Numbered from the stretch's first letter, positions 11,657 to 22,501 are shown. The stretch: 64,000 nucleotides of DNA from Pochonia chlamydosporia 170 (GCF_001653235.2 NW_019154060.1:1-64000), one strand, 5' to 3'. The notes: generated from the letters alone by a model not told the origin. A program made the numbers and translations.

Positions 11657-12734
11657 TGTAGCGGCACGAGATGTCGAATTTACCCAACTCAAGTAGCCAC
11701 TCGTACATCAACGCCAGGGATAATAGCCACATCTTCTGTTACCTTGATATATTGCATTAAAAAGCGCAACCGTAGAAATGTTACTGTGAACATAGGCTAC
11801 TCTTCGTACAGGTAAGCTTAGTGTGTTAGACCACTGTAGGATGACATAAGATGAGCTGCTCTGAGCTGAAGGTGCCGATTGTATTAAAATTATCTGAGGA
11901 ACAATTACTTTACAAAGGAAATTGCTGCAGTTGCCTTATTTAGAGATTGCCTTCCGCCATCTGGCTGTACAGCGTTTCTGGGGATGCCATCGCCGGCTGA
12001 GACGTTGCCAGTCATAATCACTACGGTGAAGGTAAGCAATTCTCCCCTTCGTATTTTTATGTAGACTTATGGCGCATTGCATTTAACGGTGGCACTGCTC
12101 CGGGCGAAGCTTGTTTGGAGGCTAAGTCTGCGCGGCCAGCTCTGTCGGGAACTCGCAGAAACCCCTAGTTCAGACCACCTAGATGGACTAGCCATGACTC
12201 CATGGGCACAAATTTCATAGAAGATGAAGACGATGGTGAAGGACGGGCAGCTAACGTGAAGAGAGATCTACCAGAGGCGTAGCGTCCAGTTCCCAACTGG
12301 TGTCAACGATACCAAGTGAGTACATTAGACGGAGAGTCTCTGTTACGGATTCTGTTCGGGCCGATCAGAAGATGACAACTAGAATTCTGTGCTTTCAGGC
12401 AGAACTAGTTTTTTTCCAATTTCAAAGCTCTATACATGGTGTCGCTGATAAGTACAGGCATGTTTGAACATGTTGGAAGAGTATTCCCCAAAGGACGGGC
12501 GTCCCTGCTAAAAAAGTATATTAATTTTAGCGATCCTAGTCTCCCTTCCATTTTCTCGTATTACAGTTTGTTCTTGACTCAGACACAACGCCACTAAACG
12601 AGTTCCAGCAAAATCCTTCAAACGAACAGACCTTGCTTATCCAAATTAGTCCTTACTAACAACTGGACGAGTCTTATGCAAACTTCCTGTCGATCCCGCT
12701 TCAACGGACCCATTAACCAAGGGCCTAACCTGTC

Positions 12735-12905
12735 TGTTTGCTTCATTAACCCAAGCTTCGAAATCGATCGTATAGGTCGGTTTTTGGGCTTCTTTTGATC
12801 GATCGATATCGATCGAGCAGGCAATAAAACCGATCGATATCGGCCGACGACTTGTCCAAATTGAATCGATCGTTGATTATATCGATCATAGCTTGCTTCA
12901 TTCAT
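12735..12905. repeat. CGATCGAT-rich palindromic element
   Basis: At least six ATCGATCG/GATCGATC words lie in about 120 bp, bracketed by GCTTCATT words on both sides (about 12740 and 12894). It may be a small MITE. No target duplication was defined. Confidence 0.45.
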
Positions 12906-13099
12906 CTCTATCTACGCTAATTCTGCCCACTAGCTGTAGGACTTGTCTCCAGTTATCTCCTTCCAGAAGACCCAGAGGTAGATGTGGTTGACAGATGCCA
13001 GCCTTACTCCACGACCGGAGGCATTGCGCCATACCGACTATGTGCCGTCCCAAGTGGCATCTTAGTGGTCAGGCTTTCTAACCATACGCCATACGTCTT

Positions 13100-13164
13100 A
13101 CGGGCCTATATGGTTTATGGTGTATGGTTTATTCTCGTATGGTGAATTAAACCATATATTGCCC
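13100..13164. repeat. Small imperfect inverted repeat
   Basis: GGGCCTATATGGTTTA (from 13100) is mirrored by TAAACCATATATTGCCC (ending 13164). Several ATGGTTTA/ACCATAC words lie between them. Confidence 0.5.
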
Positions 13165-13179
13165 ATACAGAAAATGACG

Positions 13180-13490
13180 TCAGAGGTCAAAATCTTCCCC
13201 TGTAGCTACGGTGCTGTCTTCCTTTGCCATGTGCTCGTATTGCTCAAGCTCTTCCACTTGTAGCCCCGCCGTTATGCCACTACGGATCCAGCTTTTTAAG
13301 CATTCGCCCCTCTCAATTGTTGACGCTCCAAAGAGCATTCGGTCCCATGATATTGAGCGCCGTGCTCCAGAAAATGTACGTTCAGGATCAGCAGACATGG
13401 CGGGTATTGACAAAATGTCTATTGCCATTTTTGACAATCGAGGAAAGCGCTCCTTCTGCTCATCACGGAGCCACCAGGCAGTGATGGATA
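13180..13490 (-). pseudogene. hAT transposase C-terminal fragment (hAT-2)
   Basis: On the minus strand it encodes AWWLRDEQKERFPRLSKMAIDILSIP, AMSADPERTFSGARR and STIERGECLKSWIRSGI. These are the hAT dimerisation region with its conserved W, Glu and C-terminal Trp block. The upstream part of the protein is lost: the 94-bp palindrome at 13496-13589 interrupts it, and different sequence lies beyond. It is distinct in sequence from the other hAT copies in the window. Confidence 0.75.
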
Positions 13491-13495
13491 GAAAC

Positions 13496-13589
13496 GTATT
13501 GAAACTGAAACCGAGCTTAGTATCAGTTTCAGTCACTGAAACTGACGTCTGTTTCGGTTTCGTTTCATATGTTTCATATGTTTCAATAC
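13496..13589. repeat. 94-bp palindromic MITE
   Basis: Terminal inverted repeat GTATTGAAAC / GTTTCAATAC. The interior is made of TGAAAC, CAGTTTCAGT and GTTTCATATG words. It splits the hAT-2 fragment from whatever lay upstream. The same words occur at 748-823. No convincing target duplication was found. Confidence 0.65.
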
Positions 13590-13665
13590 AGTTTGCACGT
13601 ATTCCTATCCTAACGGACAAGCAGCGTATGAGTACCGCTGTTAACTGGATAAAATGGCCAATCAT

Positions 13666-14711
13666 CTAGTCACTCTGTTCCAAACTAACCTCAGCTTCAC
13701 TAGCCTCTTCTCTGTGGCTGTCTTCTTGCAGCACTCCAAGGGCGTCATCCGCGTGTTGAGAGTTGCGAAACACCCCAGAAAGTACCGCGCGAGCTCTGCC
13801 TGGCCTGATATGCACCCAGCTCTTAACGCATTCTGTCATTTCTACCATCTTGGCGCCTAGCCTTGCGCGTTCTGGTGCAATTGTATGCCGTGTGCCCGAA
13901 AACACCCTCTCTGGACCTGCCGACATCGGTGGGATAGCGAATACTGTTACGGCCATTTGTTGCAGGTTTGGATAGAGTGCTCTGCGAGATGGTTCAAGCC
14001 ACCATTCTAAAGGAGACTGAGAGCCAATTGGATGCGGATTTGCCTTTGAGGAAGAAATTAGCATACGCAGAAACAAGAACGGCAACACACTTACGTTGAT
14101 GAAGTCGTCGAATTCGTCTTTGATGGAAACAAAGCCTGTTGCCTTTGCTCGAAACCGCTGAAAAGGATCTTTAATGGCTGCAAGAGCTTCTTCCGTCGTT
14201 GTTGTTACCATGGGTTTGAAGCTTTGCGTCCACATCTCTCTGGCTTGTTCAACTGCCGGCTCGATATAGGCCGTTTGATGAGACCATGCAGAGTCTAGGT
14301 ATGCCCTACGAAGGGCAGGATTGAGAAGGATGGCGGCAGCATAAATTGGAGAGTCATCGGTTAGCTGGTAATACTTGTCGAACTTGAACCATGACGCCAA
14401 GATCCTAGTCGTCATCTGAGGGTTATTCTTATGCTTTTCCTTCTGTAACTTGAAATGCTCAATCAAAAAGTCCATAGACATTAGCATATCGTCCAAAGAA
14501 CTCTCCTCACCCTCAGTGCCTTTGGTGGCGCTCAAAAATGGCTGGAGAAACTCATCGACTAGCTGCAGCTCCTGCCAGTCTTTAAATTCCAGCCTGTCTT
14601 CACCTAATTCGCTGTGATGGTCCTCTTGCCAGCTATTGATCTCCTTTCTCTTTGACAGTGCGACTGCGACCTCAATGGCCCAAGAGTTCCAGCGTGTTTC
14701 GTTGTCCAGGG
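13666..14711 (-). pseudogene. hAT transposase, C-terminal half (hAT-3)
   Basis: Reading from 14711 downwards the frame gives TLDNETRWNSWAIEV, matching the conserved hAT DNxTRWNS segment. It continues through WFKFDKYYQLTDDSPIYAAAILLNP to the dimerisation block EWWLEP, LYPNLQQMAVTVFAIPPMSAGPERVFSGTR and MTECVKSWV. A 51-bp intron (14044-14094; GTAAGT donor, GCTAAT branch, AAAG acceptor) is likely, because removing it joins FINV-side and ANPHP-side text cleanly. No stop interrupts this half. The N-terminal half is absent: at 14712 the end of another hAT (TAGTGATG terminus) begins. Confidence 0.8.
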
Positions 14712-15389
14712 TAGTGATGTGGCCTTGTACAGTACGTGTACGTACAGTACTGTATTTTAGCCCTAGTACCGTACGTACAATGGGGTTGTACAATACAGTA
14801 CATACATACAAATTTCCCCTTCCTTTTTGGGCAATAGTGAGCCCTGCCCTTGCACCATTTTTGAGCCTCAAACCTCAGATTCCACCTCAGTGCCAACACC
14901 CAATATATCACCCGTCGACTGTAATACACCCTCCCACTCAAAATCCTCATTGGTTGAGGCCATCGCGCCGTCCATCCAGACCTTCTTGCCCTGCGCATTC
15001 ACAAATAACTCGAGATATGAATCTTCGAGTTCTAGCCAGTCCTTCTCCTCAAGATCCGCCCAGCGCTTTTTGTGGGCATACTTCTCGTCCTTGAGACGAT
15101 CTAACACGCGGTCGTTCATAAAAATGAAGGCCTGCATGTCAGCGTGCACTGGCGTAAGGCGATTCCGAGCTTTTGTATGTATAAAACTAATAGCAGAGAA
15201 GCTTCGTTCTGAGGGTACGGAGTTCACAAGTGTGTTCATCACCTTCACAGCTACTCTAGCCAGAATCGAGCCCTGGTTGAGGAGGCACTGCCATGCCATT
15301 GCTGGCTTAAAGCCATCGTCGTATACGGCGCTGTGCTTATTAAATAAGCCGTCTGGGCCGCCCGTACGCATTCGGAAGCAGAGACCCAA
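14712..15389 (-). mobile_element. hAT-4: 3' part of a hAT with GTAC-rich end
   Basis: On the minus strand the coding part (15389-14868) reads NSVPSERSFSAISFIHTKARNRL and HADMQAFIFMNDRVLDRL, the dimerisation block of a different hAT subfamily. It continues to GDILGVGTEVESEV and a stop. Beyond the stop come about 150 bp of GTAC/TACGTAC palindromes, ending at 14712 with TAGTGATG, a terminus resembling the Ac-type TAGGGATG. The element end lies inside hAT-3 coding sequence, so hAT-4 inserted into hAT-3. Near-identical 3' ends recur at 16235-16293 and 46547-46904. Confidence 0.7.
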
Positions 15390-15510
15390 TCAACTAAATC
15401 AACTACACGGCATCTGTCAATTTAGAGTAAGTGTAGATTAGTAATGAAACTTTGAATGTAGTGTATCAACGGACACCTCAAATGTAGTTGATTTAAGTGT
15501 AGTTGACTTC
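15389..15510. repeat. Palindromic MITE with TCAACTAMA arms
   Basis: The left arm TCAACTAAATCAACTACAC (from 15390) is mirrored by TGTAGTTGATTTAAGTG and TAGTTGA (15484-15507). It interrupts the hAT-4 coding fragment at its upstream end. Confidence 0.6.
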
Positions 15511-15906
15511 AGTGGATGGAGGTTTGTGGCGGCATCATCCAGAGTCGCGGCGTAGTGGGGCAGCGCATGATGGCACTAAGTTAACGCGTCTACACGTCCA
15601 CGCGCTTGCTCATACCTCTTTCCTCTTCATCTTGGTTTTCGTGCAATATAGTGGCATTATCTCTTGAGTTGATCTCATCGCGCCCGTGTCAGGGTTGGCC
15701 ACAGTGACGCTAACCATCCCCTCGCATTAAAAAGTGTCAGAGACGACATATTCTAACAAATACCTCCCTCTTAGAAGGAGGTGATGTCCACTTTTGCTGG
15801 CTGGTACAACAAGTAGGGCTTCCCGAGGCTCCTCTGGTGCGAATCTACCTTCGGCTGCTCCCGTCCCCTTCCCTTCATTCACTCTTGTAGCACTCGAATC
15901 GCCTCT
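15511..15906. other. Unassigned DNA between hAT fragments
   Basis: No reading frame with recognisable similarity. It is probably decayed transposon sequence, given what lies on both sides. Confidence 0.35.
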
Positions 15907-16134
15907 TCAATGGCCAGCTGTTTTCGCCGCGGCAGCGAGCCACGATAGCTCCCGTCTTCTGAACTCATCATCATTAAGATGGATGCCCTCGAGCTCTTTC
16001 TTCTCCTCTATGATCGAGAGAAATAACGGATCTAGGTCGTTGATAATGCCTGCCCGAAACCACGACCTCAATACCTGACACATCCCAACTGTTTGCGCCT
16101 GAAGATTGCACCGTTGGGGTGAACGAAACATGCC
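15907..16134 (-). pseudogene. hAT transposase C-terminal tail, cut by gap
   Basis: The minus strand encodes QTVGMCQVLRSWFRAGIINDLDPLF and a charged tail to a stop. This aligns with STIGLCQTLRSWLREGLIGQLDQ at the end of the hAT-1 transposase. Everything upstream is lost in the assembly gap. Confidence 0.6.
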
Positions 16135-16234
16135 NNNNNNNNNNNNNNNNNNNNNNNNNNNNNNNNNNNNNNNNNNNNNNNNNNNNNNNNNNNNNNNNNN
16201 NNNNNNNNNNNNNNNNNNNNNNNNNNNNNNNNNN
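16135..16234. other. Assembly gap (100 N)
   Basis: Exactly 100 N, a conventional placeholder; the true length is unknown. It lies between two hAT fragments. Confidence 0.99.
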
Positions 16235-16293
16235 GTACTATGGCCAAAATACAGTACGTATGTACGTACGTGTACTATGAAGTTGCATCACTA
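16235..16293 (+). repeat. hAT-4 terminal fragment, inverted copy
   Basis: GTACTATGGCCAAAATACAG through TACGTACGTGTACTATGAAG to GCATCACTA is the reverse complement of the terminus at 46547. It abuts repeat B at 16294. The rest of the element must lie in the gap. Confidence 0.75.
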
Positions 16294-16401
16294 CTCATAA
16301 TTGCTTTTTCCTACAAACTTTATTTCATTAATGTAGTTTTGATGACGAAGTCATGACACTGAGTCTGTTTGTTCAGTCGACTGAGGCAGCATTATCCGAC
16401 A
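16294..16401 (-). repeat. Repeat family B, copy 2 (partial)
   Basis: CTCATAATTGCTTTTTCC to TTATCCGACA is a near copy of 6479-6586 in the same orientation. It is truncated at 16294 by the hAT-4 end. Confidence 0.75.
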
Positions 16402-16498
16402 GTCGTCCTACCCGGTACAGTTGTTTATTGTACGTCTATTACGTGTTTTCGTCGATGTAAATGTCAGCGAAAGTGAATTTATCCTACGTTTCACCAAT

Positions 16499-16640
16499 CA
16501 ATATAAACAATATATTGCCAATATGAATCGCCTTGTATTGTATTGTCACAATATCGCAAACTCCATATGGATTGCCACTATATCAGAAAATGCATATCAT
16601 ATGGTAGTTATGTATTGCGGTATATTGTTTTATTTTCATA
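16499..16640. repeat. CAATAT palindromic MITE, copy 1
   Basis: It opens with ATAAACAATATATTGCCAATAT and closes with a mirrored GGTATATTGTTTTAT. The interior is AT-rich with repeated CAATAT/ATATTG. Words and layout match 52655-52812. Confidence 0.6.
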
Positions 16641-17057
16641 TTCTTTACCACAATGAGCCCGTTACACTTCGAGCTCTGCACTAGTAGCGATAGAGTCCAG
16701 TTTGTAAGAAACGGCCCTAGGTGACGATACTCGCTCCCCTCGATCATTTATGCAGCAGGTTCTAGCAGTGTTCTACTATAGTGCTTACCACGCGCGCCCG
16801 TGACTTATGCAGCCGGCCTATCCTGCCGCCTGCGCACAGCCTATGAGTGGGTCGTAAAATGCCTGACGAATTCCCAACCCCGCTCCCACAACAACCACAG
16901 AAGAACACAAGATTCAATCAATAACATCATTACTGATTCTGGTCCGATAATCCATTGCATAACTCGTCGTGAACCAAGATGGGCGTGGTGTATCTAACAG
17001 TTGATATCGAGGGTTTTGTGCGGTCTTCCTATCAGACAACCCCATTGCACAATTACA
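16641..17057. other. Unassigned DNA
   Basis: No gene or clear repeat recognised between the CAATAT element and repeat A. Confidence 0.4.
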
Positions 17058-17645
17058 ATGTACAGACACATGCTAACGCAGGGACAGATCACCACACACG
17101 TGGCTGTGTCTCTATGGTCCGGCTATCGGCCTGGCCACAACCCATGACGAACACCACTGGCGCTACCCCATTCTGCAACCCGCGAACTGGGATCGCAACA
17201 ATTTGACATCCTCGCAGGCGCCAGCAACCTCCCCCGATCTACAAATGCTTAGTTTTGAGACCCACGTGGCGCAAATCTTGACGCCACCCGAGGCACAGGA
17301 CACGTCCGGTTGCCTTGCCATCCCTATCGCCAATCCCCACTTCCTCCCGCGCTACTCCTGCCACGCCACACTTTATTTGGAAGAATGGTGGTTCTCGAAA
17401 TAAAGTTGGGCCTGGCACGAGTAAAAACTTTGATAGGGCCCACATAATTCCATTGTGGAGATGCACATGAGCATCTAGTTGGCGCGCCTTATCCGAGCCT
17501 GCCCTAGCTTCGTGTAACCCGGAAGGGAAGGGGCTTGATTTCAGCCTTCTCCTAGCAGACCCCCGCAAGTCAAGTTTCAGCTCCAAGCCTGGTGGGGGCC
17601 TTGAATACGATTGCACAGCCACTGCTCTTCCCACCCAACACGAAT
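17058..17645 (+). repeat. Repeat family A, copy 2 (longest)
   Basis: Contains the full marker order of the family: GCAGGGACA, TATGGTCCGGCTATCGG, CCCACGTGGCGCAAATCTTG, the CACGAGTAAA and TCCATTGTGGAGATGCAC segment, TTGCCCTAGCTTCGTGTAAC and a tail GCACAGCCACTGCTCTTCC. Compare 42440-42868. Confidence 0.75.
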
Positions 17646-18214
17646 AAGACGATTGCACCAAAAGTGACGGAGCTGAAGGGATTCCACAATCCGTCCGTCC
17701 CAGTGACTGCTCAGGCAATACTGAATAAATTAGGACACTAATGTTCGCTGGCAACTTATGCCGCCACTAGACAAGCTTTAGTATTAAATAAGTGTGTCTC
17801 TGAACATGTGGAATCCATCCCCCTCAAACGGCCCTTTCAATGGTCACTTTCTTCAAGATGGCGAAAGTTTTGCAAGGAAAATACGAGGTGTCTTTCTCAA
17901 TTCGTGTTTAGGTCATTACTAAGACTTGGGAGATAAATAGATGCCGAGGATGACAAGGATAATGAATGACAGGGATGGAAAATCAGAGATTGCACATGAA
18001 ATGGATTGGAAGAGAGAATAGAAAAACACACAATACACACACACCCGGTGTTCTAAAACTAGCTCTCCACAACACCACCACGCACAGCCAGAATTCTAAA
18101 TATCACACCTGTGGTATGTGACAAATTGGTATCGCCTAACACAGCCTCAAACTAAACTTTTCGCCCTGGAGGCTAATCACTACTGAACTTGTCGAACCGA
18201 TGGTGGGTGCGTAT
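17646..18214. other. Unassigned DNA
   Basis: Contains a CA-rich stretch (about 18028-18045, ACACAATACACACACACC). No gene recognised. Confidence 0.4.
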
Positions 18215-18613
18215 AATTGACCAAGCCACATGCCCATAGCGGTCGCCTGGAATGAAGAATACATTTAGCGTAGTTCGGCTAAGATCCGAACCCTGGACCC
18301 TACGCACGCCACTCGCAGATTTGTCGTTTGGGGAAGGGTTGTATGGACTGCTTTCATCAAGCAGCCAGTCTTTCGTATTAAGATCAATAATTAGCTTTCG
18401 TCGATATATATGACGGACAAAGAAACCTCCACAGCTGCTGGTCCCCTGGACTGACGCCTGAATCGCCAGCGACCTTAACTGGATCGGCAAGTTTCCTCCA
18501 TGTGTACCTCCAAGCCTAGCGATAAATCGCCTCGATGTGATAGCCGGACTACTGGCGTTACATCCTCTAGCAAGGGAGGCGAGAACTTCGTATTGATTTC
18601 ACGACAACCAGAG
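18215..18613 (-). repeat. Repeat family E, copy 1
   Basis: The reverse complement of this segment matches 25676-26085 almost throughout: TTGTCGTGAAATCAATACGA, GCTTGGAGGT..ACATGGAGG, TACGAAAGACTG and GCCGAACTACGCTA. No protein assignment was possible, although short frames run through parts of both copies. It is cut at 18613 by the left end of hAT-5. Confidence 0.75.
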
Positions 18614-21526
18614 CAGTGATGTAAATAGTGTGGCCGTAAATAAGACGATATCGTATTCAATATCGTATTGCCTGCACGATATAAAAATACCGTGCAGTGC
18701 AAGAAAAATAGAAAACCGTGCGGTGCAGTGCGAGGTCGTTTGAATATCGTTTAATATGATATTCATGCAGTGCAAATACGGTGCAACACGAGTAATACGA
18801 GGCCCTTGCTGTACGCATCAGGCGTAATGAATGAAGATCCCAATTGAAGGACTTCTCTGCAATAAAGCGTGTCAGCCCCTGAAATTTCACTTCCTTCGTC
18901 GACAATTCTTAATCTAATACATAATGACTTCTCAACACTCAGGTATTGCGGCTTCCTTCGCGGCCATATCATCTCAAACATCCCTAGTGGCTGATTCATC
19001 AGCTGCCAGCGACAACGGAGATTCTGACATCGGAGAAACGTATACTTCGCCGCTGTCGCCTTCTCAATTTAAGAAGAAGAAGCGTACATCGAAGATATGG
19101 GACCATACGCCTTTCGGAAAAAACGAGATCGTCCGTAATACGGAAGGTCAGATTATCTGGCGTTGCAAATACTGCAAAGGGAAGCCTGCCGAATATCTCG
19201 AAAATGGAGGCACAGCTCATATCTACAAGCACCTTAAATCGCACAATACTCTTGGTATATTGACGCCCAACGAAGAAAGGGCGGCTAAAACAAGGAACCA
19301 TCTTGAGGAGGCTTTCTCACGGATGTCTCAAAGCGCGAACCCCCTTAAACGCCGTCGACACGATGACGAACCGACAGATCTCAACGCTGATAAATTTGAG
19401 CAACTGTATGTAAAGTGGATTGCGGACTGCGGGGTCGCACTTCGTATGGCAACAAGAGAAACTTTTCGAGCCGTACTCAAGTTCCTCAATCCTGGCGTGC
19501 TCTCAATCTTACCTACGTCACATCAGACGATTCGCGAGTGGGTAATGCGAACGTTCGAGACGCAAAAGCGGCGTATGCGGCAAGTTCTTCAATCAGCCGT
19601 CTCGAGAATACACTTCACCGTCGATTTGTGGTCCTCTCCAAATAAGCTTGGCATCCTTGGCGTTGTTGCACACTTTATTGACAGCAACGGCGAGTTGGTT
19701 TCCTATTGCGTTGCTCTACGAGAGGTGCATGGTAGGCATTCAGGGGAGAACCAGGCTCAGATTGTGATGGATGTTGTCGAGGACTACGGAATTGTCACCC
19801 AGGTTGGGTATTTTGTTTCGGACAATGCAGATTCAAATGATACATTGATGAATACTCTACAGAACTTGTTAAACGAGAGGCGTGATATCTTATATGACGC
19901 GAAACATCACCGCCTTCGTTGCAATGGTCATACTATCAATCTGGCAGCACACGCATTTATGTTTCCAAAAGCGGCACCAGTGGAAGCACCTACGAAAAAT
20001 AAGATCAAGAAGGAGACCACGAGCGAATATATCAAACCTTCAGAATCTGATATATTGAAATGGAGGAAGGCTGGTCCTCTTGGCAAGCTCCACAACATCG
20101 TTGTTTTTATCCGGTGTAGTCCCCAACGTATACAGAGGTTTAAAGAGATCAGCGACAAGAAGGGACTTCTTCGCGACAACGATACAAGGTGGAACTCCAA
20201 GTACTATATGACCGCGAGAACTATTGAACTTGCAGATCAAATTGATTACTTTTGTTCCAAGGAGAAGGACCTGAAGCTTGACTCCCTTTCAGAGCAAGAC
20301 TGGGTTGAGCTGAGAAAAGTTTGCAATTTCCTCAAATCATTCGCTGATGCAACCAAGGCTACAGAAGGTCACGCGCATACGATTGACCGAACGTTGCCGA
20401 TAATGGACTTCCTGCTTAGTAAATTTGAGGCTGCACGAATCGAATACGGAAATGACGCTTTATGGCGCCATGCGTTGAGGCAGGGTGGGCGAAATTCGAC
20501 GCGTATTACACTCTTACAGAACGTTCATCTGCATATGTTGCAGCCATTGTCCTCAGTCCTCATAGAAAGTGGCACTACTTTGATGTCGCCTGGGAGGACC
20601 ATCCTGAGTGGATTGAAAGTAGTAAGACCGCCGTAGAAGGTCTCTGGAAGTCTCGTTACGCACCAGTCGCCAAAATGGCTGAGTCGGGAGCTCAGTCCCT
20701 GGTTGACAAGCCGCTGGTGAGTAATTCGTTCCTTGCATGGGAAGATGACCAAGAAGATCTCGGTCTTCCTACCCAATTTGACGAGTATCAGAATTATATA
20801 TCAGGTCCAAGGATCAAGGTAAAAGACGTACGAAAGTGGTGGCTTGAAGACACACAACAAACACTCTATCCAAACCTGTCCAAAATGGCGCTTGATCTTT
20901 TGTCAATTCCAGCGATGTCTGCCGAGCCAGAGCGCCTCTTCTCTGACACTAAAATCACCCTTCAGGATCGCAGAAATAGGCTAGGTATTGACATAATTGA
21001 GGCAATCGAGTGCATAAAATCCTGGTCGAAGACTCACGAAGTGGCTTGGGTTGACGACATTGGACTTGTTTTGGATCCAGCAATAATGGAAGAGGGTGAG
21101 CAACGGGCGACATAGTATCCTGACAATATGAGCACTAGTGAGTATGTAGAAAATGGGAGTGACGTTGAGTAGTTCAGCCGTGTCGCCAATCTGCGCCTCT
21201 GATCTAACACAATTGAGGTTGAAAGAACCGTTTCTCAAGCGCTCCCATCTCTTGAAAAGAGCAAACTATTACACGTTGGCTGCGAATAGCTTCGTCATTC
21301 ACGGTTGGTGAGACATTGTAGAACCTCAATCTTACTCAATTGGGTTAGCTTCATGCCTGGGCCATGCGGCTCTTTGCACGCCGTGCGATATGATATTACA
21401 ATACGATATTGCTCAAATACAGTGCAATACCGTATACCGTGCAGTGCAGCAAATTCCTAAACAATACAGTGCAGTGTGAGGTTAAAAAAATATCGTATAC
21501 GGTATTTTGCACTATTTACTTCACTG
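18614..21526 (+). mobile_element. hAT-5: 2.9-kb hAT DNA transposon
   Basis: Ends are CAGTGATGTAAATAGTG (18614-18630) and, inverted, CAGTGAAGTAAATAGTG (21510-21526), 16 of 17 matching. Both subterminal regions carry copies of TGCAGTGC and GTGCAATACCG-type words (about 18690-18790 and 21415-21480), probable transposase-binding arrays. The 8 bp outside each end differ (AACCAGAG and GGAGGCCC), so no target duplication remains. The left flank is repeat E and the right flank is a Zn2Cys6-gene copy. One transposase gene lies inside. Confidence 0.85.
18924..21115 (+). pseudogene. hAT-5 transposase with a 1-bp frameshift
   Basis: Starts at the ATG 18924. A BED zinc finger lies near residues 50-110 (IIWRCKYCKGKP ... 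HIYKHLKSH, CxxC and HxxxxH). The core has HFTVDLWSSPNKLGILGVVAH (first Asp) and GYFVSDNADSNDT (second Asp), then GKLHNIVVFIRCSPQR and DNDTRWNSKY. Near 20460 the frame shifts by a single missing base: before it the text reads IEYGNDA, after it MAPCVEAGWAKFDAYYTL. The rest, in the other frame, runs to 21115 with WWLEDTQQTLYPNLSKMAL, SIPAMSAEPERLFS (acidic residue) and AIECIKSWSK. Apart from this one break the roughly 730-residue protein is complete and intronless. Confidence 0.87.
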
Positions 21527-22501
21527 GGAGGCCCTTCTCCTGTCTTCGCACAACTTTCTAATCTGACGATGGGAATACAATAGTTATGGGGCTACGACAG
21601 AGCCGTCGACCCACGGAAGCATGTGACGGGTGCTATGAAGCTCCTTAATTTACGTTACGATAATACATCGTGTCCAATGTCCATGGAACGCCCGTTCGAC
21701 CGCATTTTAGTGGAAAGCGTGCTCTACCAGGCGCTCCTGCTTTCTATACGAAGACCCTTTGCCCCAAATTTCCACATTGACGCGCAATTTCTTGTCCGCA
21801 CGGACAACATACTTCATTCGGCGAAACTAAGAGATACGCGACTTATGGATTCCACTCCCGTCTTAGGTGCCCCTCTTTCATTGTATCGCCTTATTGCAGA
21901 TATCATTACCTTTCACAACTTCATAGAGAAACCAAGCGCCGAAGTCTTCGCCACATTGAGAACCGAGATGCATTACTGGGAGGCCGTGGTGCTGTGCGAG
22001 TTTGTAGCCGGCTCCTCCCAACCAGCGTTGAAGAGATGTTTCTCTGAGGATATCGTGAAATTACACGCTCTCGCAGCATCGCTCCTCCTCGACTGGATCA
22101 CCGAGTCCTCGACTTCTCAAACCTGCATCGACGTTATCAGGCTCCCTAGCCTTGCCACAGCAGATGTTGACCGGGAACGGTCCTATCGACAACCTCACCG
22201 ATGGCAAATTGACCGAGCCATGTTCATCCTACGCCAGCCGGATGCCTTCGAAACCTGGGGCGGTTGCTTTTTAGGGGCTTGGCCAATGTTGATTTTCGGC
22301 TACGCTGCCAGTACTGATGAGGATGTTATACTAATCCAGCATCTATTGTGTCAGATGCGGCAACGAATGGGTTATGGCGAGATCCAGAGAATTCTGGATG
22401 AATTAGAGCAGATATGGAGTGCGAGGAGGAATATGGCTGAAAGTCAAGGGCGCCACTTTCAGTTATCTCGCTGTACTCCTTGCCTATGGCAGGTCTGCTG
22501 A
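21527..22501 (+). pseudogene. Zn2Cys6-type regulator, C-terminal remnant (copy 1)
   Basis: An open frame beginning around 21623 (first ATG 21635) encodes MKLLNLRYDN, then a long helical region to AWPMLIFGYAASTDEDVILI and LLCQMRQRMGYGEIQRILDELEQIW. The last part is the typical C-terminal end of the fungal transcription-factor domain found with Zn2Cys6 DNA-binding proteins. The N-terminal half is missing, replaced by hAT-5, and the true C-terminus is lost after QIWSARR. A second copy at 44989-46500 keeps more of the N-terminal part. Neither copy can make a whole regulator. Confidence 0.7.

Larger units (their letters stand above)
10719..13179. other. Gene-free stretch with small repeats
   Basis: No frame with recognisable protein similarity. 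It contains the empty-site copy of repeat D (11311-11550), a 14-bp tandem repeat, a CGATCGAT-rich palindrome and a small inverted repeat, each listed separately. The rest shows nothing I can name. Confidence 0.5.

Noticed and set aside
18275..18300. tRNA-like T-arm (GGTTCGGATC on the minus strand), also near 25412
   Set aside because: No acceptor, D or anticodon arms at proper spacing; one instance lies within repeat E and its sister copy breaks the motif.
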